Of a stretch of 64,000 bases of DNA, positions 43,108 through 52,107 are shown piece after piece (positions within the stretch are counted from its first letter, which is position 1; each line of letters starts with the position of its first letter). This DNA comes from Herpetosiphonaceae bacterium (GTDB lineage Bacteria; Chloroflexota; Chloroflexia; Chloroflexales; Herpetosiphonaceae). The notes beneath the pieces are model-generated. The model had not been told where the DNA came from, ran no database searches, and saw only the letters and a program-made list of their open reading frames with translations. The stretch spans positions 186,001 to 250,000 of the forward strand of contig BPHZ01000003.1 of the NCBI GenBank assembly GCA_026003835.1. Reading direction: 5' to 3'. The position numbers and the translations under genes are program-made.

Positions 43108-45531
43108 ATGACCCGTCTCTGGCGCTCTCTTATCCCGCTTGCGTGCCTCCTGAGCCTGCTGGTACCATCTGTAAGTTATGCTTCCCCCAGAACCGGGGAG
43201 GTGACGGATGCTGTTGTACAGGCACCCAGGCCAATTGCCGGCGGGATTCAATCCTTTCTTGAGCGCAAAGGGAGCGTTCTGGCCGGCGCTCGTTTCGGTG
43301 AACGGAGCGCCGCTGAGATTATCGAGGGTTACACCAGCTACTACAGCCTGGATCCACGGCTGGTCCTGACCTTACTTGAGCTTGTCTCCGGCCTGATTAC
43401 CAGCCCTCAGGTAGATGAGGCTACGCTGCGCCGCCCGTTTGGTCCTGCCGGCCCGGAGGGCTTTGAGCGCCAGATCGAATGGGCGGTCCGTGAGGTTCGT
43501 GCCAGCTTCGGGCCGTTCGAGAGCGAGCCTGTGGTGATCTTCGCCGATGGCGGGCGCCGCACGCTCTCGCTGGATCAACCCCCTGAAGTGATCGCCATCG
43601 GACTCTTTCTAGGCCAGGGGCGGACGGAGAAGGAGTGGCAGGGGTTGATGGATCGCTTCTCTCCGGTTTATGATGAGCTCTTCGGCGATGAGCCGCCGCC
43701 TGTCGAAACTCCGCCCGCAGCCCGGCCGTTCCTCTCCGATCCATGGCCTGCGGGCACCCGCGTTATTCATACCTCGTTCTTCGACCACGCCTATCCAATG
43801 GTTGATGTGGACGGCGACGGCAATGCGATTATGGTCGATTACTTCGGCCGCGGTGGGCTTTCCTACAACGGCCACGACGGCCATGACTTCTATTTCCCCG
43901 ACCTTCCCTACGGCACACCGATCCTGGCTGCGGCGCCCGGCTGGGCCTATGCGCGGACGACGCGCGGCAATGGCGTCGTCATCCGTCATATTGGAGATGC
44001 CGAGGGCTATGAAACGGTGTACTGGCACCTGGCCGACTTTGCGCCGATCTTCGCTGGGCTGATCGATAGCGACGAGCCGGTGTGGGTCGAACGTGGCGCT
44101 TTTCTCGGCTGGAGCGGAGACTCAGGATTTACGAATGGGGCGCCGCACTTGCATTTTGAGGTACGCCACAATGGCCGGCAAGTCGATCCCTTCGGCTGGT
44201 ACGGCCCTGGCGAGGATCCTTGCCTGCAGTACTATGCCTGCGAGGTGAGCGTCTGGCTCTGGGATTCGTCGTCGATCTGGCAGCGTCCCGATGAGCTGGC
44301 CGCTGAGGATCGCGTCCCTCCCTTCGGCCTGCTGGCAGTTAATCCTGATGCCGATCTCCTGCTCGCCGCCCATTTCGATGGGACGCCGCTCCCGCACGTT
44401 GGCGCCGGGATGGTCTATGCCCAGGGCGTATCATTCGAGCCTGGCCGCTTTAGCGAGGCTGTGCGGGTTGCGGCGCAGAGCATCCTCTCCTTCCCTGTCA
44501 GTAGTAACCTTGAGCTGGAAGAGGGCACGCTTGCCTTTTGGGCGCTGGTTCCGGAACGTTTTCCCAGTACGAGTACCGGACGCAACTATCTGATCGCCGC
44601 AAGCGATCACCCGGCGGATCCTGCCCGCATCTACAGTGGTACCTTCGCGTTGCGCTACGAGGCTGCTCGCGATCAGCGCCCTGCGCTGTGGAGCTTCTGG
44701 ACAGTCTCCGACGAGGGGCAGCCCCACAATCTGGCTGTGCCGGATACCCTCAAGCCCGGCTGGCATCACTTCACGCTGAGCTGGCTACGGCGCAACGGTG
44801 AGAAGAAGCTCTACATTGATGGGCAGCTTGTGGCGGTGGCGAGGGGCGTTGAGCTGCCTGGTCAGCTGGCGGGCCGGCTAGAGCTTGGGCGCTGGCATCT
44901 GGAGGCGGGGGTGAGCGGCGCTCTCTTCGATGATCTGGCGATCTGGCGCCGGGCGCTGCCGGAGGCTCATATCGTCAAGCTGGCCCAGGCTGATGGCCCG
45001 CTGCCTTCGAGCGCAACAGTGTTGTACGATCGCTCGCTCTACCTCGTCACGCAGGCGATCGATGATGGCGGTGGTATTGTACAGGTGCAGCTCGGCATCG
45101 ATGGGCGCTTTTCTGTGCCGATGGCGTACTTCAATGCGTATCGCTGGCAGCTGCCTGCTGAGGAGGGCATCCACGAGGTTGCTGTGCGCTATGTGGATCG
45201 CGCGGGCAATACGACCACGGTGACACGCTCCGTCGAGCTGCGCTCCCCGCCGCAAGCAAGGGCCAGGCTGATCGAGAGCGGCCCATTGACGGCTACTGTC
45301 GCCCTTAGCGCCAGCGACGAGGTTGAGCCGTTGGAGGTGCTGCTGAGCAGCCGGCGCGATGGCTCCGATGGCAGCTGGGAGCCCTTCACACCAATACGCC
45401 AGTGGCGCTGGCGACCGGGAGCTGAGCGTGTCCTGTACGTGCGCTTCCGCAACGCTCACGGCGCAGAGAGCGCACTGCTGCTGCTGAACGCCGATGGCAC
45501 ACGCATCTACCTGCCCTACACGACGCGCTGA
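43108..45531 (+). CDS. Secreted M23 peptidase with LamG-like C-terminal domain
   Basis: 807 residues. Signal peptide SLIPLACLLSLLVPSVSYA. Residues 60-200 are helical, as in the other two M23 proteins. The M23 domain (about 225-390) has His256 and Asp260 in YNGHDGHDFYF, TVYWHL and His347-Leu-His349 in GAPHLHFEV. Residues about 425-645 form a concanavalin/LamG-like domain (LLLAAHFDGTPL, GWHHFTLSWLR, GALFDDLAIWRRAL), then an Ig-like segment (YVDRAGNTTTVTRSVEL). Cell-wall or extracellular peptidase with a glycan-binding module. Metal ligands intact. Confidence 0.88.
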   Translation: MTRLWRSLIPLACLLSLLVPSVSYASPRTGEVTDAVVQAPRPIAGGIQSFLERKGSVLAGARFGERSAAEIIEGYTSYYSLDPRLVLTLLELVSGLITSPQVDEATLRRPFGPAGPEGFERQIEWAVREVRASFGPFESEPVVIFADGGRRTLSLDQPPEVIAIGLFLGQGRTEKEWQGLMDRFSPVYDELFGDEPPPVETPPAARPFLSDPWPAGTRVIHTSFFDHAYPMVDVDGDGNAIMVDYFGRGGLSYNGHDGHDFYFPDLPYGTPILAAAPGWAYARTTRGNGVVIRHIGDAEGYETVYWHLADFAPIFAGLIDSDEPVWVERGAFLGWSGDSGFTNGAPHLHFEVRHNGRQVDPFGWYGPGEDPCLQYYACEVSVWLWDSSSIWQRPDELAAEDRVPPFGLLAVNPDADLLLAAHFDGTPLPHVGAGMVYAQGVSFEPGRFSEAVRVAAQSILSFPVSSNLELEEGTLAFWALVPERFPSTSTGRNYLIAASDHPADPARIYSGTFALRYEAARDQRPALWSFWTVSDEGQPHNLAVPDTLKPGWHHFTLSWLRRNGEKKLYIDGQLVAVARGVELPGQLAGRLELGRWHLEAGVSGALFDDLAIWRRALPEAHIVKLAQADGPLPSSATVLYDRSLYLVTQAIDDGGGIVQVQLGIDGRFSVPMAYFNAYRWQLPAEEGIHEVAVRYVDRAGNTTTVTRSVELRSPPQARARLIESGPLTATVALSASDEVEPLEVLLSSRRDGSDGSWEPFTPIRQWRWRPGAERVLYVRFRNAHGAESALLLLNADGTRIYLPYTTR

Positions 45532-45601
45532 TCTTCCCTCTCGCTGACCGCTCTGCTCCAGAACGAACCCTGCGCCTCCGTTTTTTTCCTCTCTGTTCCA
45601 A

Positions 45602-45630
45602 TTGCTCGTTTGTTCGACGTGGCATATAAT
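45602..45630 (+). promoter_or_regulatory. Promoter for polA
   Basis: TTGCTC (45602-45607), 17-bp spacer, TATAAT (45625-45630), 60 bases before the start codon. Confidence 0.75.
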
Positions 45631-45689
45631 GGAGAACGATTATATGGCTTCCGCACCACAGGTGGGGCATAGAGTTGGAGGATGCTGGT

Positions 45690-48551
45690 ATGACACAGCC
45701 GAAAACATTGGTGCTGATCGATGGTCACGCCCTGGCCTTTCGCGCCTTTCACGCGCTAAAAGAGCAAGGGCTGAGAACATCGGCCGGAGTGCCAACGTAT
45801 GCCGTGTTCGGCTTCTGCCAGATCCTGCTGACAGCGCTCCAGGAGCTGCGCCCAGAGTACGTCGCCGTAGCATTTGATGTCGGCCGTACCTTCCGGCATG
45901 ATCGCTATGCCGAGTATAAGGCCAATCGTGTGGAGGCTCCAGAGGAGTTCAAGCCTCAGCTTGAGCGGATTAAAGAAGTTGTCGAGACCCTCAATATTCC
46001 GATCTATACTGCCGAGGGTTATGAGGCCGACGATGTGATCGGAACGCTTGCCCGGCAGGCGCAGCAGCAGGGCGTCCATGTTGTGATCCTCACCGGCGAT
46101 ACCGATACGCTCCAGCTGGTGAACGAGCACGTCAATGTGTTGATGGCGAACCCGTACAAGGGACGCTCAGAGACGATCCGCTACGGTATCGAGAAGGTCC
46201 GCGAGCGCTACAAAGGTCTCTCCCCCGATCAGCTTGCCGATCTGCGGGGCCTCAAAGGCGACGCCTCCGACAATATCCCCGGCGTCAAGGGCATTGGCGA
46301 GGCCGGCGCGATCCAGTTGCTGAACCAGTTCGGCTCGATTGAAAAGATCTATGAGCGCTTCGAGGAGGTCCCCGGGCGCTATCGTAAAGCGCTGGAAGGG
46401 CAGGAGGAAATAGCGCGCTTCTCCAAGTCGCTGGCGGTGATCGACTGCGACGCGCCAGTGTCGCTCGATCTTGAGCGTGCCCGGGTCGAAGACTTCGACC
46501 GCGATCGGGTTGTTGCTCTCTTTCAGCAGCTTGAGTTTCGCAGCCTGCTTAAGAAGCTGCCCACACCACACGGCGGTGTTGAGACCGTTGAACTGCCGCC
46601 GCTCACCGCAGAGGGCCCGCAGCAGCTTTCGATGTTCGACGTTGGCGAGGGCCGCCAGGGTCGCCGGTCGTCGCTGGTGTCCCTGCCCGGCGGCGCAGTA
46701 CCGCTTCTGGGCGCGTATCGCGCGGTTTGCGATGAGGCGACGCTCGACGAGCTTATCGAGCAGCTGCAGGCGGCCTCAGCATTCGCCTTCGACACCGAGG
46801 GCACCGGGTTGAGATCCTTGCAAGATCAGCTGGTGGGGATCTCGCTGGCTGTTGAGCCCGGCAGCGGCTGGTATATCCCTGTCAGCCACCAGACTGGCGA
46901 GGAACAGCTACCATTGGATCTGGTAGTGCGGCGGCTGCGCCCGATCCTATGTGATCCGCAAAAGGGCCGTATTGCCCACAATGCCAAGTTCGATATGGAG
47001 ATGCTGGCGCGGGTGGGCATCGAGCTGCCTGATGTCAGCTTCGATACGCTGATTGCCGCTGCGCTGCTGGGGCGTCAGAGCCTGGGGCTTAAAGATCTGG
47101 CCTTCAATGAGCTGGGCGTAGAGATGACCGCGATCGATGAACTGATCGGCAAGGGCAAGACGCAGACGACGATGGATCGCGTCTCGATCGAGCGCTGTTC
47201 GGCCTACGCCTGCGCTGATGTGGACATGACCCTGCGGCTGGCACAGAAGTACACAGCAGAGCTGGCAGAGCAGCCTAAAGTCGAGCAAATCTTCCGCAGG
47301 CTGGAAATGCCGCTGGTGCCCGTGTTGGCGGAGATGGAGCAGGCGGGCATCGCGCTCGATGTGGCCTATCTGCAGCAGCTTGGCGTCCAGCTGGGCCAGC
47401 GCCTGGCCGATATCGAGCAGCAGATGTTCAGCCTGGTCGGCTATCCCTTCAATATCAACTCGGGGCCTCAGCTTAGCGAGGCGCTTTTCGGCAAGCTCGG
47501 CCTGCCGACGGCGAATCTAAGCCGCACAAAGACCGGCCACTACTCGCTGACTGCCGATGTCCTCGAGTCGCTGCGCAACCGGCTGCGAGAGAGCAATGAA
47601 AATCCCAGCGGAGCCCAGGCGCTCGACCTGATCCTGGAGCACCGGCAGCTGAGTAAGCTGAAGTCCACCTATGTTGATGCTCTGCCAGCGCTGGTGAACC
47701 CTGAAACCGGTCGCGTACATACCTCGTTCAATCAGGTTGGCGCGGCCACGGGCAGGTTGAGCAGCAATACGCCAAATCTCCAGAACATCCCGGTTCGCAC
47801 GGAGGTTGGCCGCGAGATCCGGCGGGCGTTTGTTGCTGTACCAGGTTGCCGGCTCCTCTCCGCAGACTACTCACAGGTGGAGCTGCGCGTGCTGGCTCAT
47901 GTAACCCAGGATCCAAACCTGATCGAGGCGTTCAGGCAGGATCTGGACATCCACGCCGCAACAGCCTCGCGCCTGTTTGGCGTCTCGCCGGAGCAGGTTG
48001 ATAAAAACCAACGCCGGCTGGCGAAGACGGTCGTCTTCGGGGTGATCTATGGCATTAGCAGCTTTGGGCTCTCGGCGCGCACAGAGCTGAGCAGGAGCGA
48101 GGCTCAGCAGCTGATCGATGCGCTCTTTGCCCAGTTCCCACGTATTCGCGATTACATTGATGCGACGCTGGAGGAGGCGCGCGCCAAAGGCTATGTTCAC
48201 ACGCTCTTCGGCAGACGGCGCTACTTCCCTGAGCTTAAAGATGGCGGCGGTGGTCCGCGCAAGCAGGCGGCGGAGCGCGAGGCGATCAATGCGCCGATCC
48301 AGGGCACCGCAGCCGATCTGATCAAGCTGGCGATGGTACGGCTTGCCGCCGCGCTTAAAGAGCGCAGTCTCCGCAGCCGGCTTCTGCTGCAAGTCCATGA
48401 TGAGCTGCTGCTGGAGGTGCCGGACGAAGAACTGGAGGAGGTGCGGGTGCTTGTGCGCGAGGTGATGGAGCATGTCTATCCTGATCTGCGTGTGCCGCTG
48501 AAGGTGGACATGGAGCATGGCCGAAACTGGGCGGAGATGGTTGAGGTTTGA
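45690..48551 (+). CDS. polA: DNA polymerase I
   Basis: Repair and Okazaki-fragment polymerase, 953 residues. N-terminal 5'-3' exonuclease about 1-290 (LIDGHALAFRAFHAL, YEADDVIGTLA, GLKGDASDNIPGVKGIG). The 3'-5' exonuclease domain keeps its acidic residues: FAFDTEGTGL, AHNAKFDMEML, YACADVDMT, so proofreading is likely active. Polymerase motif A SADYSQVELRVLAH, motif B KTVVFGVIYGIS and motif C QVHDELLLEVP are intact. ATG 45690 follows GGAGG at 45676-45680. The TTGA overlap couples it to the MFS gene. Confidence 0.97.
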   Translation: MTQPKTLVLIDGHALAFRAFHALKEQGLRTSAGVPTYAVFGFCQILLTALQELRPEYVAVAFDVGRTFRHDRYAEYKANRVEAPEEFKPQLERIKEVVETLNIPIYTAEGYEADDVIGTLARQAQQQGVHVVILTGDTDTLQLVNEHVNVLMANPYKGRSETIRYGIEKVRERYKGLSPDQLADLRGLKGDASDNIPGVKGIGEAGAIQLLNQFGSIEKIYERFEEVPGRYRKALEGQEEIARFSKSLAVIDCDAPVSLDLERARVEDFDRDRVVALFQQLEFRSLLKKLPTPHGGVETVELPPLTAEGPQQLSMFDVGEGRQGRRSSLVSLPGGAVPLLGAYRAVCDEATLDELIEQLQAASAFAFDTEGTGLRSLQDQLVGISLAVEPGSGWYIPVSHQTGEEQLPLDLVVRRLRPILCDPQKGRIAHNAKFDMEMLARVGIELPDVSFDTLIAAALLGRQSLGLKDLAFNELGVEMTAIDELIGKGKTQTTMDRVSIERCSAYACADVDMTLRLAQKYTAELAEQPKVEQIFRRLEMPLVPVLAEMEQAGIALDVAYLQQLGVQLGQRLADIEQQMFSLVGYPFNINSGPQLSEALFGKLGLPTANLSRTKTGHYSLTADVLESLRNRLRESNENPSGAQALDLILEHRQLSKLKSTYVDALPALVNPETGRVHTSFNQVGAATGRLSSNTPNLQNIPVRTEVGREIRRAFVAVPGCRLLSADYSQVELRVLAHVTQDPNLIEAFRQDLDIHAATASRLFGVSPEQVDKNQRRLAKTVVFGVIYGISSFGLSARTELSRSEAQQLIDALFAQFPRIRDYIDATLEEARAKGYVHTLFGRRRYFPELKDGGGGPRKQAAEREAINAPIQGTAADLIKLAMVRLAAALKERSLRSRLLLQVHDELLLEVPDEELEEVRVLVREVMEHVYPDLRVPLKVDMEHGRNWAEMVEV

Positions 48552-49918
48552 GGCGCAAGATCCGTTTTATCACTCCTGGCCGGCGCGTCGCCGCTCGTGA
48601 CTACTGGTTTGGCATCGCCAACGGCGTGCTCTTTACTCTCGCTGAGGCGCTGAGCGATGCAAATCTGGTGCTGGCGCTGTTCATCCGTGAGCTGGGAGGC
48701 CCGCTTACGCTGGTTGGCCTCCTGCCGTCGTTGAAAAATGGCGGCTGGCTGCTGCCGCAGCTCGTCGCAGCCGGGCGGCTTCAAGCGCGTCGCCTGGTGC
48801 TGCCTGTCTATCGTAAGGCGTCGATCGCTCGCGTGATCGCCTGGAGCGCCCTGACGGCGACGATCTTCTTTGCCCCGGAGCTTGGCCGTGGCCCCGCGCT
48901 CTGGCTCTTCCTGCTTTTCTATGCTGCCTATAATCTCGGCGGTGGCGCCAGCGGCCTGGCGTTTCAGGTCGTCGTGGCGAAAGTGATCCCGCCCAGCCGC
49001 CGCGGCAGCTTCTTCGGCTATCGCAACCTGCTTGGCGGGCTGCTGGCGTTCTTTATTGCCGGCCCGCTCGTGCGCACCCTGATCAGTCAGGGAAGCCCGC
49101 TGCCCTTTCCGTATAACTACAGTCTGCTTATGGCGGTAGCGCTGATCTGCATCGCCGTCGGGCTTTTTGCTTTCAATATGGTAAGGGAGCCTGCAGCCGA
49201 GGAGGTGGGCCAGCGCGAGACCACGCGGGCGATGCTTTCACACATCCCCAGGCTGTTGCGCGGCGATGCGCACTACAGGCGTTTTATTGTGGTGCGGCTG
49301 CTCGGCAGGCTAGGGATGATCGCCGACCCCTTCTACATTATCTATGCGCTTGAGGTGCTGCATGTCCCGGCACAGATGGTGGGCGTCTATCTGGCGACAA
49401 GAACCATCTCGGCTGCGCTTTCCAATCTCCTCTGGGGCAGAATCGCCGACCGGCAAGGGATTCAGCGCCTGCTGGTGCTGACGAGCAGGCTGACGGTTGC
49501 TGTGCCTGTGATGGCGTTGGCGCTGCCGTTTATCGCCTGGCTGTTCAACCTTCACTCGATCTGGCTTGGTTGGGCCTTTGGCGTTGTTTTTCTACTGATT
49601 GGGCTCACGGTCGATGGCAGCGCTACTGCCGGTCTGACTTATCTGATGGAGCTGGCGTCGCCCGCCGATCGCCCGCGCTATATTGGCGTATCGAATACGC
49701 TGTTGGGAATTGCAACCTTCCTCCCGGTGCTCGGCGGTATCCTGGTAGACCTGGTGCAATACGAGGGCCTGTTTGCAATCGCCGCGCTTGCCAGCTTTAC
49801 CGCCTGGCGCATGGCGCTGCTGCTGCCCGAGCCGCGCGCCCTGGCGGAGAAACCGGCTGAACCGCCTGAGCCTCCTGAGCCGACCGAGCCGGTTATCGAG
49901 CAGCCTCACGTGCCCTAA
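48548..49918 (+). CDS. MFS transporter
   Basis: 456 residues, about 10-12 hydrophobic segments (for example LFTLAEALSDANLVLALFI, SLLMAVALICIAVGLFAF and MALALPFIAWLFNLHSIWLG). The short loop LLWGRIADRQGIQR matches the MFS loop 8-9 motif. Substrate unknown. The C-terminal tail is a Pro/Glu repeat (EPPEPPEPTEP). The TTG start overlaps the polA stop by four bases, an unusual pairing that implies cotranscription. Confidence 0.85.
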   Translation: MRRKIRFITPGRRVAARDYWFGIANGVLFTLAEALSDANLVLALFIRELGGPLTLVGLLPSLKNGGWLLPQLVAAGRLQARRLVLPVYRKASIARVIAWSALTATIFFAPELGRGPALWLFLLFYAAYNLGGGASGLAFQVVVAKVIPPSRRGSFFGYRNLLGGLLAFFIAGPLVRTLISQGSPLPFPYNYSLLMAVALICIAVGLFAFNMVREPAAEEVGQRETTRAMLSHIPRLLRGDAHYRRFIVVRLLGRLGMIADPFYIIYALEVLHVPAQMVGVYLATRTISAALSNLLWGRIADRQGIQRLLVLTSRLTVAVPVMALALPFIAWLFNLHSIWLGWAFGVVFLLIGLTVDGSATAGLTYLMELASPADRPRYIGVSNTLLGIATFLPVLGGILVDLVQYEGLFAIAALASFTAWRMALLLPEPRALAEKPAEPPEPPEPTEPVIEQPHVP

Positions 49919-49950
49919 CCTGTTTCCGCTGCTGTCAGACTTTCGTCGCA

Positions 49951-49979
49951 TTGATGTTTCGCCCAGGCTGTGATACGCT
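49951..49979 (+). promoter_or_regulatory. Promoter for tyrS
   Basis: TTGATG (49951-49956), 17-bp spacer, TACGCT (49974-49979), giving a leader of about 175 bases. Confidence 0.6.
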
Positions 49980-50041
49980 CAGGGCACGAAAGGAGCGAGT
50001 TCAGATGCGATCGCGGCGTATGGTATCTCAGAGCTATTATC

Positions 50042-50092
50042 CGCGCACGTAAGCAGCAGGTTGCTGTCTGCCCGGTGCGCGTGTTGTTTTTA
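50042..50092 (+). terminator. First terminator-like hairpin in the tyrS leader
   Basis: CGCGCAC (50042-50048) pairs with GTGCGCG (50075-50081), with inner CAGCA/TGCTG, then TGTTGTTTTT. It may end the polA-MFS transcript or act in attenuation. Confidence 0.6.
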
Positions 50093-50094
50093 TA

Positions 50095-50124
50095 GAAGGG
50101 TAGGCGGTGACCTACCCTTCTTTT
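50095..50124 (+). terminator. Second terminator hairpin in the tyrS leader
   Basis: GAAGGGTAGG (50095-50104), loop CGGTGA, CCTACCCTTC (50111-50120), then TTTT. It lies 38 bases before the tyrS start and after its promoter, so read-through must be controlled or leaky. Confidence 0.7.
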
Positions 50125-50162
50125 ATTGTCTCTCCTGTTGTAGATGATGGCGGAGGTGTACC

Positions 50163-51380
50163 TTGAGCAAATCGATCGATCAACAGGTCGCCATGCTGAT
50201 GGAGCGAACACACTACGGCGACGCGGTGATGAGGCGTACGATGGAGCATGAGCTGCGCGAGCGGCTTGCCGAGGGCCGCCCGCTGCGAGTCTACTATGGC
50301 ATTGATGCGACAACCCCGGAGCTGCACATCGGCCACTCGGTGCCGATACGGAAGCTGGCGCAGTTTCAGGCGCTTGGGCATGAGTGCATGCTGCTTGTCG
50401 GCGACTTTACGGCCCGCATCGGCGATCCTACGGAGCGCGATCGCACTCGTCCGCTGCTCTCTGCGGAGCAGGTCCAGGCCAACGGCCGTATCCTTGCGGA
50501 GCAGGCTTCCAGGTTGCTGGACCCTGAGCGAACGCAGGTGCGCTTCAACAGCGAGTGGCTTAGCCGGCTGGCCTTTGGGGATATTGTGCGGCTGGCGAGC
50601 TGTTTTACAGTCGCGCAGTTTCTGGAACGCGAGAATTTTGCCCGCCGCTACGCTGCTGGCGTGCCAATTCATTTGCATGAGTTCTTCTATGCCGTGATGC
50701 AAGGATACGATGCGGTAGCGCTGCAGGCTGATGTGCAGGTTGGCGGGATCGATCAAACCTTCAACCTGCTGGCTGGACGGCGGCTGCAGGAGTCCTTCGG
50801 CCAGCGCCCGCAGGTGATCGTCACAACGCCGCTGCTGCCCGGCACTGACGGCCGGCAGAAAATGTCCAAGAGTCTCGGCAATGCTATAGCTGCCGTCGCG
50901 AGCGCTGAAGATATGTACGGCAGGTTGATGAGCATCCCCGACGACGCGATGCGAATCTACTTTGAGCTGCTCACCTCCTGTGGGGCCAACGATACCGCTG
51001 CACTCTTTGGCGAGCTTGCGGCGGGAGAGCGCCACCCGCGCGATGTAAAAATGCTTCTTGCGCGCTTGGTGACATCCGTTTTCCACGGCGAGACGGCTGC
51101 GGCGCAGGCGCAGGCGCATTTCGCCAGGATCTTCCAGCGGCGCGAGCTGCCGGCAGAGTTACCCGATCACATCGTGCGTGAGCCGGTGCTTCTCGTCGAT
51201 CTCCTTGTCGAGCTGAGGATCGCGGGTAGCAAGAGCGAGGCGCGGCGGCTTATTCTCCAGGGAGGGGTGCGTATCGACGGCCAGCGTATAACCGATATCA
51301 ACAACCTGGTTGCGCCCGAGCGCTGCCCGCTTGTGCTCCAGGCAGGCAGACGCCGCTTTATCAAGCTGCGCGCACCGTAA
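50163..51380 (+). CDS. tyrS: Tyrosyl-tRNA synthetase
   Basis: 405 residues, class Ic. LHIGHSVPIRKLAQF (HIGH), LLVGDFTARIGDP and QKMSKSLGNAI (KMSKS) are intact. The C-terminal about 65 residues form an S4-like RNA-binding domain (RIAGSKSEARRLILQGGVRI). TTG start at 50163 behind GGAGGTG (50152-50158). It matches the TyrRS branch with KMSKS (TyrZ-like), though that choice is by eye. Confidence 0.95.
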   Translation: MSKSIDQQVAMLMERTHYGDAVMRRTMEHELRERLAEGRPLRVYYGIDATTPELHIGHSVPIRKLAQFQALGHECMLLVGDFTARIGDPTERDRTRPLLSAEQVQANGRILAEQASRLLDPERTQVRFNSEWLSRLAFGDIVRLASCFTVAQFLERENFARRYAAGVPIHLHEFFYAVMQGYDAVALQADVQVGGIDQTFNLLAGRRLQESFGQRPQVIVTTPLLPGTDGRQKMSKSLGNAIAAVASAEDMYGRLMSIPDDAMRIYFELLTSCGANDTAALFGELAAGERHPRDVKMLLARLVTSVFHGETAAAQAQAHFARIFQRRELPAELPDHIVREPVLLVDLLVELRIAGSKSEARRLILQGGVRIDGQRITDINNLVAPERCPLVLQAGRRRFIKLRAP

Positions 51381-51444
51381 CGGGTCTTGCGTTGCCGGGA
51401 GGGGCTGCGTTGGCTGAATAGCCCCATTGGCGGTGGGGAGGATC

Positions 51445-51476
51445 GGAGGGCCGGCCCCCGGCTCTCCCTTCTTTTT
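51445..51476 (+). terminator. Intrinsic terminator after tyrS
   Basis: GGAGGGCCGG and CCGGCTCTCC (one G-U pair), then CTTCTTTTTG. Confidence 0.75.
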
Positions 51477-51527
51477 GCCCTCCCTGGCCTGTTACCCAGC
51501 GAAGCCAGGGAGGGCTCATCCAGTTTG

Positions 51528-51911
51528 CTATGCTTCCTTCAGCGGGCCGGACACGAGGAATGAATTCCCGTCAGGATCGGCAAAGATGAGGTAGGAGCCC
51601 CAGAATTCGGTGGTGGGTGGCTGCACGATGGTGACGCCGCGCGATTCAAGCGCGCGATGCGTGGCGGCCAGATCCGAGCTATAAAACATAATATTGGAGA
51701 ACGAGCCCATCACACGCTCGCGTTGCTCCGGCGAACCGTAAAGTACCAGATGAGTCTCGCCCTCCGGCAGCGCCACCTCGATCCAGCGCTCCCCGCTCTC
51801 GCCCATGGGTTGATCCATAACAAGCGAACAGCCCAGCTTCTCAGTGTAGAAGGCAACGGCGCGATCCTGGTCGCTGACGGGAATACTAACCTGCCCGATC
51901 CGGCTTAGCAT
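51528..51911 (-). CDS. VOC family (glyoxalase/bleomycin-resistance fold) protein
   Basis: 127 residues. RIGQVSIPVSDQDRAVAFYT with YTEKLGC, WIEVALPEG, and the end FADPDGNSFLVSG give the two beta-alpha-beta-beta-beta modules. Substrate and metal use are unknown. ATG 51911 is chosen because AAAGGAGG lies seven bases upstream; the open frame reaches 51962. A promoter and a palindrome lie directly upstream. Confidence 0.88.
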   Translation of the reverse strand: MLSRIGQVSIPVSDQDRAVAFYTEKLGCSLVMDQPMGESGERWIEVALPEGETHLVLYGSPEQRERVMGSFSNIMFYSSDLAATHRALESRGVTIVQPPTTEFWGSYLIFADPDGNSFLVSGPLKEA

Positions 51912-51932
51912 AGGTGTTCCTCCTTTGAATAC

Positions 51933-51944
51933 AAACATATGTTC
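51933..51944. promoter_or_regulatory. Palindromic operator-like site at the VOC promoter
   Basis: On the - strand GAACATATGTTT, a 10-bp palindrome AACATATGTT with one mismatch to the GAAC-N4-GTTC LexA-type box. It sits where transcription should start. Confidence 0.4.
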
Positions 51945-51950
51945 TAGATG

Positions 51951-51979
51951 ATTGTACAACACTGCCAGCTGGAATGCAA
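51951..51979 (-). promoter_or_regulatory. Promoter for the VOC gene
   Basis: On the - strand TTGCAT (plus ATGCAA 51974-51979), 17-bp spacer, TACAAT (plus ATTGTA 51951-51956). Confidence 0.65.
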
Positions 51980-52107
51980 GAGTTCTATGCCAGGTTCGTT
52001 ACGATGGTCTGTTCAGTTCTCCCCACTCAGCGGAGATGGGGCAAAGGGGGACGGCGGACGTCCGGAGTTGCCGTAGTCCTGCCGTGATAGGCCTCTATGC
52101 CGGGGCT

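Noticed and set aside
49987..50125. T-box leader for tyrS
   Set aside because: The conserved T-box sequence and the specifier-loop layout were not found. The tandem hairpins alone do not support it.
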